From JAAYZK01 sp964535025 (lineage in GTDB: Bacteria; Planctomycetota; Phycisphaerae; SM23-33; FEN-1343), in the NCBI GenBank assembly GCA_964535025.1, contig CAZHRW010000068.1, positions 1 to 28,212 of the forward strand: a DNA stretch of 28,212 nucleotides, written 5' to 3'. Below, in pieces: positions 21,214 to 28,212 of this stretch; position 1 is the first letter of the stretch, and every line of letters starts with the position of its first letter. Below the pieces are notes generated by a model, which saw nothing but the letters and a program-made list of their open reading frames with translations, was not told where the DNA came from and made no database searches. A program made the position numbers and the translations under genes.

Positions 21214-21918
21214 GTGAACAGAACCACGACTCACAACCCCTGGGCGCGTTTCGGCCGCCGACCGCTGGTGGCGCCGTCGCTGCTGTCGGCTGATTTCATG
21301 CACCTGGCCGACCAGATCGCCACCGTCACGGACGCCGGGGCGGACATCCTCCACGTGGACGTGATGGACGGGCACTTCGTGCCGAACCTCGCGATCAGTC
21401 CCGGCGTGGTCAAGTCGATCCGTCGCGGCTGCAACCACTTCCTCGACGCGCACCTGATGGTGACCGATCCGCTGCTGTTCGCCAAGCCGTTCATCGAGGC
21501 CGGCGTCGACAGCCTCACGTTCCACGTCGAGTCCGACAGCGACCCGCGCAAGATGATCGAGACGCTCCGTAGAGCGGGGATCGGCGTGGGCGTCACCGTC
21601 AAGCCCGGCACGGGCGCCGAGACGGTCAAGCCCTACGCCGGCGACGTCGACCTGGTGCTGGTGATGACCGTCGAGCCGGGCTTCGGCGGCCAGTCGTTCA
21701 TGGCCGACCAGGTCGATAAGATCCGCGCCGTTCGCGACCTCGTCGGTCCCGACGTGCGGGTGGAGGTCGACGGGGGCATCGACCCCGGCACCGCCGCGAC
21801 GTGCGTCGAGGCGGGGGCCGACACCTTCGTCGCCGGGGCCAGCGTGTTCGGCGCCGCCGACATCCCCGCGGCGCTGAAGGCCCTGGCGCGCTCCGTGAGT
21901 TCCGTAAGGACGTCTTGA
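21214..21918 (+). CDS. rpe: Ribulose-phosphate 3-epimerase
   Basis: A 234-residue TIM-barrel epimerase with APSLLSADF (20-28), HVDVMDGHFVPN (metal and catalytic H47, D49), DAHLMV, MTVEPGFGGQ and the catalytic aspartate in VEVDGGI. It interconverts ribulose 5-phosphate and xylulose 5-phosphate. It starts with GTG, leaving about 17 extra N-terminal residues before the usual family start; GGAGGGAGG lies about nine bases upstream of that GTG. The next gene follows after three bases. Confidence 0.96.
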   Translation: MNRTTTHNPWARFGRRPLVAPSLLSADFMHLADQIATVTDAGADILHVDVMDGHFVPNLAISPGVVKSIRRGCNHFLDAHLMVTDPLLFAKPFIEAGVDSLTFHVESDSDPRKMIETLRRAGIGVGVTVKPGTGAETVKPYAGDVDLVLVMTVEPGFGGQSFMADQVDKIRAVRDLVGPDVRVEVDGGIDPGTAATCVEAGADTFVAGASVFGAADIPAALKALARSVSSVRTS

Positions 21919-21921
21919 GCG

Positions 21922-22503
21922 ATGACCATGCTCTATCTGCTGCAGGCGGGGGGCGCGGGGTGGACCGAGTCCAAGCGGCTCCAGAGCGCCGCCGGCGAGC
22001 CGTTGACCGACGAGCAGGTCGCCGACGCCGAGGGGGTCTGCCAGGGGCTGGTCCCGCTGGGCATCCGGGCGATCTACGCCTCGGCCAACGAGCCGGCGGC
22101 CCAGGTCGCTCGACTCGTCGGTAAGGCCCTGGCGGTCCGGGCGACGGTGACCGACGATCTGCAGGAGATCGATTTCGGCCTGTGGCAGGGATTGCTGGTC
22201 GGCGAAATCAGGAAACGCTACGCCAAACTCTACCGCCAGTGGCGCGCCGGCGATATGTCGGCGGCCCCCCCGGGCGGGGAAACCTTCGAACAGGCCCTCG
22301 ATCGCGGGTGGGGCGCCGTGCGCAGGATCGCCAAGAAGCATCGCGGCCAGAACGTGCTGATCGTCACCCGCCCGCTCATGGCGGCCCTGCTGCGCTGCCG
22401 CCTGACGGGCCGAGCCCCGCAGGCCGTCTGGGACCTGGTGGACTGGTCGACCCAGTACGCCGGGTACGATCTCGACCGCGTCTCTCTGGTGGAGAAGGCC
22501 TGA
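21922..22503 (+). CDS. Histidine-phosphatase-fold protein lacking the catalytic residues
   Basis: A 193-residue protein with the layout of the phosphoglycerate-mutase-like histidine phosphatases: LYLLQAGGAGWTESKRLQS at the start, PLTDEQ (28-33), IYASANEPAAQVARLVG (51-67), LQEIDFGLWQG (80-90) and NVLIVTRPLMAALL (144-157). The fold signature is clear, but the phospho-accepting RHG is Q8-A9-G10, the RAxQTA arginine is P58, and the second histidine (SHG) is T149-R150-P151. E82 is kept. It therefore cannot use the usual phosphohistidine mechanism and may be a regulator or binding protein. It lies three bases after rpe and shares one base with accD (TGATG), so it is co-expressed with both. Confidence 0.8.
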   Translation: MTMLYLLQAGGAGWTESKRLQSAAGEPLTDEQVADAEGVCQGLVPLGIRAIYASANEPAAQVARLVGKALAVRATVTDDLQEIDFGLWQGLLVGEIRKRYAKLYRQWRAGDMSAAPPGGETFEQALDRGWGAVRRIAKKHRGQNVLIVTRPLMAALLRCRLTGRAPQAVWDLVDWSTQYAGYDLDRVSLVEKA

Positions 22504-23354
22504 TGAGTGCGAATGCCCCTTATCCGGCCAATGGAGGCCCGCAGTTCCGCGAGAAGAAGCTCGACGTGCCCGCCGGCCTGTGGATGCGCTGCACGAGCTG
22601 CGAGGCGATGCTCTACCGCAAGACCGTCGCGGAGAACCTCGAGGTCTGCCCCCAGTGCGGGCACCACTTCCGCGTGGGGGGGCGGCTGCGGATCGAGCAG
22701 TTGTGCGACCCGGCCAGCTTCGAGGAACTCGATGACGACATCCTGCCGTCCGATCCGCTCGCCTTCGAGTGGGACGGCAAGCGCTTCGCCGATCGGATCG
22801 CCGCCGAGCAGGCCCGAACCGGCAACACCGAGGCGGTCCTGACCGGCGTGGGCTACGTCCAGGGCCGTCGCCTGGCTCTCGGCGTCATGGACGGCGACTG
22901 GCTCATGGGCACGCTTGGCTGCGTCGTCGGCGAACGGCTGACCGCCCTGATCGAACACGCCACCGCCCGGAAACTGCCCCTGCTGATCGTCTGCGTCTCC
23001 GGCGGCGCCCGCATGCACGAGGGGGCCCTCAGCCTTATGCAGATGGCCAAGACCTCCGCGGCCCTCGCCCGCTATGACCAGGCCGGGGGGCTGTTCATCT
23101 CCCTGCTGACCAACCCCACCACCGGCGGTACGACCGCCAGCTTCGCCATGCTCGGGGACATCATCCTCGCCGAGCCCGAGGCCCTCATCGGCTTCGCCGG
23201 CCAACGCGTCATCGCCAACACGATCAAGGCCGAACTGCCCGAGGGCTTTCAGCGCTCGGAGTTTCTGCTCGAACACGGATTCATCGACCGCATCGTCGCC
23301 CGCAAGGACCTGCGGGCCGAGATCGCGCGGCTCATCGACTACTGCGGCCTGTAA
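22503..23354 (+). CDS. accD: Acetyl-CoA carboxylase carboxyltransferase, beta subunit
   Basis: A 283-residue AccD. The N-terminal zinc ribbon has C30, C33, C49 and C52 (RCTSCEAM and VCPQCGHHF). The carboxyltransferase core shows VSGGARMHEGALSLMQMAKTS, LTNPTTGGTTASFAMLGD and EPEALIGFAGQRVI. It transfers carboxyl from biotin to acetyl-CoA, giving malonyl-CoA for fatty acids; it needs AccA, which is not in this window. The start ATG overlaps the stop of the previous gene by one base, which implies coupled translation. The long upstream open frame is not the gene. Confidence 0.96.
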   Translation: MSANAPYPANGGPQFREKKLDVPAGLWMRCTSCEAMLYRKTVAENLEVCPQCGHHFRVGGRLRIEQLCDPASFEELDDDILPSDPLAFEWDGKRFADRIAAEQARTGNTEAVLTGVGYVQGRRLALGVMDGDWLMGTLGCVVGERLTALIEHATARKLPLLIVCVSGGARMHEGALSLMQMAKTSAALARYDQAGGLFISLLTNPTTGGTTASFAMLGDIILAEPEALIGFAGQRVIANTIKAELPEGFQRSEFLLEHGFIDRIVARKDLRAEIARLIDYCGL

Positions 23355-23374
23355 CGCCGCCCTCGGGGACAACC

Positions 23375-24490
23375 ATGACGATTCAGGACGAGATCAACGC
23401 CAAGCATCAGCGCGTCAAGGAGGCCCTGGCGACCTGCGAACTCGACGGCGTGCTGCTGCCCCGCCGGTGCAACTTCAGCTGGTATACCTCCGGCGCCCAC
23501 AACCACGTCAACACCGCCGTCGACGCCGGGACCGCCTCGCTGCTGGTCACGGCCGACGGCGCCACGCTGCTGACCAACAACATCGAGGCCGCCCGCTTCC
23601 GCGGCGAGGGGCTCGACGGCCGCGATATTCCGGTCATCGACTACCCGTGGCACGACGGCGCCGCAAGGATGGACGCCTACAACGATCTCATTGCCGGCCG
23701 TGCGGTCGCCGCCGATGTGGCGATTCCCGGTGTGCAGACGCGGCCGTGGTCGCCGGTGCTCGACGAGATGCGATGGACGCTGCTGGAGGCGGAGATCGAA
23801 CGCTACCGCCAACTCGGCACGGACGTCGCGGCCTCGCTGGAGGAGGTCGCCGCGGCCGTCGAGCCCGGCGCGACGGAACTGGAACTGGCCGGAATGGTCG
23901 GCGCGCTGCTTCACGGCCGCGGTTGCCTGCCGTGGGTGCTCCTGGTCGCCGGCGAGGGGCGTGTGCCGAAGTATCGCCACCCGCTGCCGACGACGGCGCC
24001 GGTTACCAAGTACGGCATGCTCGTCGCGTGCGCCGAGCGGGACGGGCTGATCGCCGCGGTGACCCGCCTGTTCTACTTCGGCAAGCCCTCGTCGGACCTG
24101 GCCGCCAAGCACCGCGCCGTGGTCACCATCGACGCCGCGATGCTGGACGCCACCCGCCCGGGCGCCACGCTGGGCGGGGTGTTGGACGCGGGCATCGCCA
24201 TGTACGCCGAGATGGGCTTCGCCGACGAATGGCGACTCCACCACCAGGGCGGCTCGTGCGGCTACCTGCCCCGCGAGATCATCGCCACGCCCGGCGACAC
24301 CACCGTCATCCGCGCCAACCAGGCCTGCGCCTGGAACCCCTCGATCACCGGCACCAAGAGCGAAGACACCATCCTTTGCCGACCCGACGGCCAACCGCCG
24401 GAAGTTCTCACCGCCACCGACGACTGGCCCGTGTTCGACGTCGAGATCAACGGCACGGTGTACCAGCGGCCGGATATATTGGCGCGCTGA
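23375..24490 (+). CDS. M24-fold peptidase-like protein with a degenerate metal site
   Basis: A 371-residue protein of the Xaa-Pro aminopeptidase/creatinase (M24) fold: an N-terminal creatinase-like domain (about 1-130) and a pita-bread domain. Where active enzymes have two metal aspartates (D-x-G and s-D-i-T-R), this has MLVACAERDGLIAAVTRLF (215-233), lacking both. The histidine block is HHQGGSCGY (289-297), the EPG glutamate is N321 in AWNPSI, and the final glutamate E330 in TKSEDTIL is kept. A known subgroup of M24-like proteins has this HHQGG and WNPSITGTKSED pattern, so it is a real family. Metal-dependent peptidase activity is doubtful. It follows accD after 20 bases in the same direction. 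Confidence 0.78.
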   Translation: MTIQDEINAKHQRVKEALATCELDGVLLPRRCNFSWYTSGAHNHVNTAVDAGTASLLVTADGATLLTNNIEAARFRGEGLDGRDIPVIDYPWHDGAARMDAYNDLIAGRAVAADVAIPGVQTRPWSPVLDEMRWTLLEAEIERYRQLGTDVAASLEEVAAAVEPGATELELAGMVGALLHGRGCLPWVLLVAGEGRVPKYRHPLPTTAPVTKYGMLVACAERDGLIAAVTRLFYFGKPSSDLAAKHRAVVTIDAAMLDATRPGATLGGVLDAGIAMYAEMGFADEWRLHHQGGSCGYLPREIIATPGDTTVIRANQACAWNPSITGTKSEDTILCRPDGQPPEVLTATDDWPVFDVEINGTVYQRPDILAR

Positions 24491-24629
24491 GATAACAAGG
24501 AATCGCACGGGCTGTTGCGCATCGGCCGCCTGTTGGTCTGGGCGTCGTGATGGCGGCTGTCGCATTGGTGTTAGGCTGGCCCCTGACAGGACCGGTTCGC
24601 TGTGCCTTCGATGATACGCGAGGAGTTTG

Positions 24630-25700
24630 ATGGTGGATGCCGCGATGAGACGCTGCCTGGACGACCTGGAGGCCCGGATTGACGACGCGCAGGAAGAGGC
24701 TTACCGGGCCCAGTGGACGGCGTTCCTGGAAGGGGGGCTGCGCGAGGGGTTCTTCACGCCGCCGTCGCGACGGCCGGCGCCGGCGCGGGCCGCGTGGCCC
24801 GAGATCCATATCAACGATGCCCTGGACGCCGTCGACCTGATGGTCTGGCGGGAGCTGGCGGCCGTGTCGAGTGTCCTCGAGCGGGGCGGGAACACGGCGT
24901 TGAACGTGCGGTGCAATTACGGCGTGGGGATCATGGCCAGCCAGTTCGGCTGCCCGATCGTGCAGATGGACCGCGCCCAAGGCGATCTGCCGACGTCGCT
25001 GCCGCTGGGGGGCGAGGCGATCGGCCGACTGCTGGACGGCGGCGTGCCGTCGGTACGCGAGGGGCTGGGCGCGAAGGTCTTCGATACGGCGGAGCGTTTT
25101 CTCGAGGTGTTCGAGCAGTATCCCGCTATCGGCCGGTGGGTGACGCTGTACCATCCGGACCTCCAGGGGCCGGTGGACAACCTGGAGCTGGTCTGGGGCA
25201 GCGAGTTCTTCTACTCGGTGTACGACGACCCGACGCGGTTCGCCGACGTCATGCAGTTGATGGCCGACCACTACGCCGCGATGATCGGGGCGTGGTTCGC
25301 CATGGTGCCGCCGGCCGGGCCGTACTCTTGCCATTGGGGCGCGATGCTCAAGGGACAGGTGATGCTCCGCAACGACTCGCTGATGAACCTCTCGCCGGAG
25401 ACCTACCGCGACGTGATCGCCCCGCACGATGAGCGGCTGCTGCGGCAGTTCGGCGGCGGGGGCATTCATTACTGCGGGCGGGGCGAGCATTTCATCGGGG
25501 TCATGAGCGGCCTGGAGGGCCTGACGTGCATCCAGCTCAGCCAGCCGCACCTCAACGACATGGAGACGATCTTCGCCCACACCGTTGATGCGGGTCTGGT
25601 CCTGATGGATCTCGCCCCCGAGGCCGCCGAGGCCGCCGCCGGGCGGTGCGCCGGGCGGGTCCACTCCCCGCGGGGCGGCGTGATGTGCCCGGTGGGGTAG
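24630..25700 (+). CDS. Uroporphyrinogen decarboxylase (URO-D) family protein
   Basis: A 356-residue protein of the URO-D superfamily, which includes heme-pathway UroD and the methyltransferases MtaA, MtbA and CmuA. Family traits are GNTALNVRCNYGVGI (about 90-105), the HWGAMLKGQVMLRNDSLMNLSPETYRDV block, the H-x-CGRGEHF motif and the C-terminal barrel strands. Divergent members without heme genes nearby are frequent in planctomycetes; a corrinoid/methyltransferase role is possible but the zinc cysteine/histidine motif is not assigned with confidence. ATG 24630 is preceded by GAGGAG at four bases; GTG 24633 is an alternative. About 140 bases with no clear promoter separate it from the M24-like gene. 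Confidence 0.7.
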   Translation: MVDAAMRRCLDDLEARIDDAQEEAYRAQWTAFLEGGLREGFFTPPSRRPAPARAAWPEIHINDALDAVDLMVWRELAAVSSVLERGGNTALNVRCNYGVGIMASQFGCPIVQMDRAQGDLPTSLPLGGEAIGRLLDGGVPSVREGLGAKVFDTAERFLEVFEQYPAIGRWVTLYHPDLQGPVDNLELVWGSEFFYSVYDDPTRFADVMQLMADHYAAMIGAWFAMVPPAGPYSCHWGAMLKGQVMLRNDSLMNLSPETYRDVIAPHDERLLRQFGGGGIHYCGRGEHFIGVMSGLEGLTCIQLSQPHLNDMETIFAHTVDAGLVLMDLAPEAAEAAAGRCAGRVHSPRGGVMCPVG

Positions 25701-25734
25701 GGCGCCGCGGGCGCGGCTGCGGGGCGACGGGCGC

Positions 25735-25853
25735 GTGGGCACGTCGCCTGCGTTGGCGCTTCGGCGTCGTGCCCACCCTACGATCGGCGGCGTAGGGCGT
25801 AGGGTGGGCAGCTTGCCTGCCGACGCGTTGGGCGGCCCACGCGTTGGGCGGCC
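25735..25853. repeat. Alternating hairpin arms and a tandem repeat at a convergent gene junction
   Basis: Three arms share the GTGGGCA motif. CGTGCCCAC (25768-25776) can pair with GTGGGCACG (25735-25743). The overlapping TGCCCACCCTACG (25770-25782) can pair perfectly over 13 bases with CGTAGGGTGGGCA (25798-25810), so the two foldings exclude each other. A 15-base unit ACGCGTTGGGCGGCC then occurs twice (25823-25837 and 25839-25853). It lies between two convergent stops (25700 and 25912) and could act as a bidirectional terminator or be a REP-type element. Confidence 0.7.
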
Positions 25854-25911
25854 GGTGGACGATGATGTGCGATGCGGCCACCCGGCGCGATGTGTCGAGG
25901 GATGTTGACGA

Positions 25912-27243
25912 TCACCCCGCGCGGCCGGCGGCCTGCAGTTGGTCGGCGTGGAGCGCGACCTTGCGGTAGGCATCGGCATAGCGGGCGATGATGGCCGGGT
26001 CGTCCCGTTTGAACCAGGGCACGCCGAGAACCGTGTTGTGCGTGTTCTCGGTGACCGGCAACGTCCCGGGTCCCTGCCGCACGTCCCGCTGGCCGAAGCT
26101 CAGCACCGTCGGCCGTCCCATGGCGAAGAGGTCGGCCTCGTGGAAGACGGGATGCAGGTGCAGGGGCTTGTTGGCGCCGGGGCCGCACTGGCCGACGCCT
26201 TCGGCTCGCACGGCGTCGCAGAATTGCTTGCAGGGCAGGCCGCCCAGTTCCGCCGCCCGATAGAGACCCCGGGCGAAATACCAACTGCCCATGGTGGACC
26301 CCGACGCGGCCGCCGGGCGATGCGCGCGGAGGCCGGGCACGCCGTCGAGCAGGTCCCAGAAGCGGTTCATCGCGCTTTGGATCTCGGCCATCCGCGGTTC
26401 GTAGTGGCGCAGTTGAACGCGGCCCATGGCGGCGCACGTCTGGTTCATGCGGTGCTTGGCGCCGCCGAGCGGCACGCCGGCGAAGCGGCTGAGGGCGGCG
26501 TCGTGCACCTGGGCGTCGGCAGGGTTGTAGTTGCTGCTGACGCCGGTGCGTTCGTAGTGGCCGTACGCAACGCACCGCTCGTAGAGGGCGCGGTCGTGGG
26601 TGACCACCATGCCGGCCTCGCCGATGGCGAACCCCTTGCCGCTCATCATGCTCATCGCGCCGATGTCGCCGAGGGTCCCGACCTTGCGGCCCTTGTAGAG
26701 CGTGCCCACCGCGTGCGAGGCGTCCTCGAGGACCTTCAGGCCGTGCTTGCGGGCGATCGCCAGGATCGGGTCCATGTCGCAGGGGTGGCCGGCGTAATGG
26801 ACGGCGACGATGAGCTTCGTGTTGGGACCGATGCGGTGCTCAATGTCGGCGGGGTCGATGCAGAGCGTGTCGGGGTCGATGTCGGCGAAATGCACGGCGG
26901 CCCCGAGCTGCAGAGCCTGGGTCGCACTGGCCCAGTAGGTCATGCTCGGCGCGATGATCTCGTCGCCGGCGCCAACCCCGCACGCCCAGGTCGCCGCGAG
27001 AATCGCCGCCGTACCGTTGCAGCAGCCCAAGGCGTGCTCGACGCCCATCCAGTCGGCGAACTCGGCCTCGAATTGCTTGGTGATGCCCGTGCCCGACATG
27101 GCGCCGGCCCGCAGCACCTCCAGCACGGCCTGTTCATCCTCCCGGGTGACGATCGGCCAGCGGAACAGCGCCTTGTGCCGGTCGCCGTCGGGGACGGCCT
27201 GGGGACCGCCGAGGATCGCCAGTGTGTTTGACGTGGAATCCAT
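25912..27243 (-). CDS. DegT/DnrJ/EryC1/StrS-type PLP aminotransferase
   Basis: A 443-residue member of the sugar aminotransferase family. Near the N-terminus it has ALFRWPIVTREDEQAV, then SGTG and a CNGTAAI cofactor-binding stretch (75-81). VHYAGHPCDMD (148-158), D174 in VLEDASHAVG, the strand AMSMMSGKGF with PLP lysine K203 and GEAGMVVT match the fold. It transfers an amino group to a keto-sugar, or acts as a related dehydratase; AHBA-synthase-like members also exist. Size is somewhat above the usual 370-400. AAAGGA lies seven bases upstream of the ATG. No nucleotide-sugar genes are adjacent, so the substrate is open. Confidence 0.88.
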   Translation of the reverse strand: MDSTSNTLAILGGPQAVPDGDRHKALFRWPIVTREDEQAVLEVLRAGAMSGTGITKQFEAEFADWMGVEHALGCCNGTAAILAATWACGVGAGDEIIAPSMTYWASATQALQLGAAVHFADIDPDTLCIDPADIEHRIGPNTKLIVAVHYAGHPCDMDPILAIARKHGLKVLEDASHAVGTLYKGRKVGTLGDIGAMSMMSGKGFAIGEAGMVVTHDRALYERCVAYGHYERTGVSSNYNPADAQVHDAALSRFAGVPLGGAKHRMNQTCAAMGRVQLRHYEPRMAEIQSAMNRFWDLLDGVPGLRAHRPAAASGSTMGSWYFARGLYRAAELGGLPCKQFCDAVRAEGVGQCGPGANKPLHLHPVFHEADLFAMGRPTVLSFGQRDVRQGPGTLPVTENTHNTVLGVPWFKRDDPAIIARYADAYRKVALHADQLQAAGRAG

Positions 27244-27328
27244 GCTGTAATCCTTTCACGCAGGACGGCCTCTGGCAAACAAGCAAGCGACGTGCCAGTG
27301 TGGCCGTTCGATATTACGAGACACAGCC

Positions 27329-27485
27329 CTGCTCGAACGCCACCGCCGGCCGGGGAACGTCCGGCAATTGCGCAACGTGATCCAACGCGCCGTCGTGATG
27401 GGTCACCGAAACCGCCCAGCAACTCGGCATGAAACGCACCACGCTGGCCTACCGCCTCAAACGCCTGAACCTTCGCAATCCCTGA
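27329..27485 (+). pseudogene. Remnant of a sigma-54-dependent (NtrC-type) activator
   Basis: In one frame 27329-27400 encodes LLERHRRPGNVRQLRNVIQR, matching the end of the AAA+ domain of NtrC-family activators (WPGNVRELRN). In another frame the sequence up to the stop at 27485 encodes AQQLGMKRTTLAYRLKRLNL, matching the Fis-type HTH that ends such proteins. The linker between the two is largely missing and the frame is shifted, so a central piece was deleted. Nothing recognisable of the receiver or the rest of the AAA+ domain is upstream. Confidence 0.7.
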
Positions 27486-27503
27486 CGCTCCGGGTCGCGC
27501 CGT

Positions 27504-28211
27504 CTAAGCGTCGCTCGGCGCCGAAGTCGGGGGCTCGGCCGGTGAATCGGCTTCGGGGTTTTTCTTCGCGACCTTTTTCCGGGTCTTCTTGGCTGTCTTC
27601 TTTGTGGCGGTCTTCTTCTTGGTGGTTTTCGTGGCGGTTTTCCGCTTGGCGGTCTTCTTCGCCTTGGCCGGCTCGGCCGCGGCGACGGCCTGCTCTTTCG
27701 CCGGGGGCGGCTCAGGGGCGGCCTGGAGCTTCTCGAGGGCCGCGGCCATCACCTGGTCGGCCGCCGGCGCGGGCGCCTTGGCCTCGGCCTCGGCGGGCGG
27801 TTCGGGCGTGACGGCTTCGGCTTCGGTCTCGGGCGTCTCCGGGGCCTCGGCGGGATGCTTGCGGCGATGGCGGCGGCCGCCGCGACGACGACGCTTTTTC
27901 TTTTTCGCGTCGCCTTCGACGTCCGGCGCCGCCTCGGCGGGCTCGGACGCGGCGGGTGCGGGTTCAGGTTCGGACGGCTCGACGGCCTCGGGTTCCGGCG
28001 CCTCGGCGGGCTCGACCGTCTCGGCCGCCTCGGTTTCCGGGGTCTTTTTGCGGCGGTGCTTCCGGCCGCCGCGGCGGCGGCGTTTCTTCGGACGGGCGCC
28101 CTGTTCGAGCGTTTCCTCGTCGGTGGTCACGGGCGGTTCGGCTTCGACCTCGGCGGTCGCCGGCTGGGGTTCGGCCTCCTGCAGGGCCTCCGCCTCCTCC
28201 TCCTCCTCCTC
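27504..28211 (-). CDS. Charged, disordered C-terminal tail of a protein entering from the right edge (possibly RNase E/G)
   Basis: An open frame runs from the right edge to the stop at 27504. An internal GTG at 28130 is not needed as a start because the frame is open beyond it, with a run of glutamates encoded by a CTC/TCC-rich tract (plus 28193-28212). The visible 236 residues are low complexity: a Glu/Ala/Pro-rich stretch, a basic box PKKRRRRGGRKHRRKK, an acidic/proline linker, a second box KKKKRRRRGGRRHRRK, another acidic stretch, then a Lys/Thr/Ala-rich segment (KKTAKRKTATKTTKKK and similar) like histone H1 or AlgP tails. Such RRRRGG tails occur on RNase E/G and other RNA-binding proteins of planctomycetes, but the catalytic part is outside the window, so identity is a guess. 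It is likely to bind nucleic acid. Confidence 0.6.
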   Translation of the reverse strand, partial: EEEEEEAEALQEAEPQPATAEVEAEPPVTTDEETLEQGARPKKRRRRGGRKHRRKKTPETEAAETVEPAEAPEPEAVEPSEPEPAPAASEPAEAAPDVEGDAKKKKRRRRGGRRHRRKHPAEAPETPETEAEAVTPEPPAEAEAKAPAPAADQVMAAALEKLQAAPEPPPAKEQAVAAAEPAKAKKTAKRKTATKTTKKKTATKKTAKKTRKKVAKKNPEADSPAEPPTSAPSDA

Positions 28212-28212
28212 C

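Noticed and set aside
22182..22502. Upstream extension of the accD frame
   Set aside because: It is a shadow of the histidine-phosphatase-like gene; the zinc ribbon begins shortly after ATG 22503.
1..28212. tRNA, rRNA, CRISPR array or complete insertion sequence
   Set aside because: I saw no cloverleaf with a CCA-type end, no rRNA core sequence, no regularly spaced repeats and no transposase; a dedicated scan (tRNAscan-SE, minced, ISfinder) would settle this.

Overview
The window comes from a GC-rich, diderm bacterium. Gene content and style suggest a planctomycete, perhaps near Phycisphaerae. This rests on the LPS-core heptose genes, a solitary N-terminal-HTH response regulator, a URO-D-like protein, a variant kinase/phosphatase pair, Ala/Gly/Arg-rich proteins and interspersed GAAATCCGAA-type hairpin repeats. 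It is inferred from content only; no rRNA, tRNA, CRISPR array or complete insertion sequence was seen. Most of the window is ordinary chromosome.

Layout. (1) 1-2.5 kb: an unrecognised minus-strand gene running off the left edge, with a 23-bp palindrome over its start, and a plus-strand MFS exporter. (2) 2.5-4.8 kb: a visibly more AT-rich two-gene unit, an RloA-like ATPase and an RloB-like protein, behind a promoter carrying a perfect inverted repeat. This is a probable defence island. (3) 4.8-5.2 kb: a non-coding stretch with two look-alike hairpins and a minus-strand T-tract terminator (candidate small RNA), then a long hairpin repeat. (4) 5.2-11.4 kb, all minus strand: a protein kinase/metallophosphatase pair, a membrane-anchored PGRP-type amidase, a secreted alpha/beta hydrolase and a UvrD/PcrA helicase. 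(5) 11.7-12.7 kb: an HTH-REC response regulator and a second copy of the hairpin repeat. (6) 12.7-18.5 kb, plus strand: isocitrate dehydrogenase, then an envelope cluster of lpxK, an uncharacterised conserved gene, hldE, gmhA and gmhB, tightly packed or overlapping. (7) 18.7-25.7 kb, plus strand: gap, pgk, rpe, a histidine-phosphatase-fold protein without its catalytic residues, accD, an M24-fold protein without most metal ligands, and a URO-D family protein. (8) 25.7-28.2 kb: a repeat-rich convergent junction, a minus-strand DegT/DnrJ-type aminotransferase, a decayed scrap of a sigma-54 activator, and the charged C-terminal tail of a protein entering from the right edge (possibly RNase E/G).

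How the genes fit together. lpxK acts on lipid A, while hldE, gmhA and gmhB make ADP-heptose for the LPS inner core, so region 6 is one envelope pathway; its unknown gene is locked between lpxK and hldE. Region 7 groups lower glycolysis, the pentose-phosphate link and the committed step of fatty-acid synthesis. The more unusual items are the candidate two-hairpin RNA, the palindromic promoters, the hairpin repeat family, several enzyme-fold proteins with altered catalytic or metal sites, and the pseudogene scrap.
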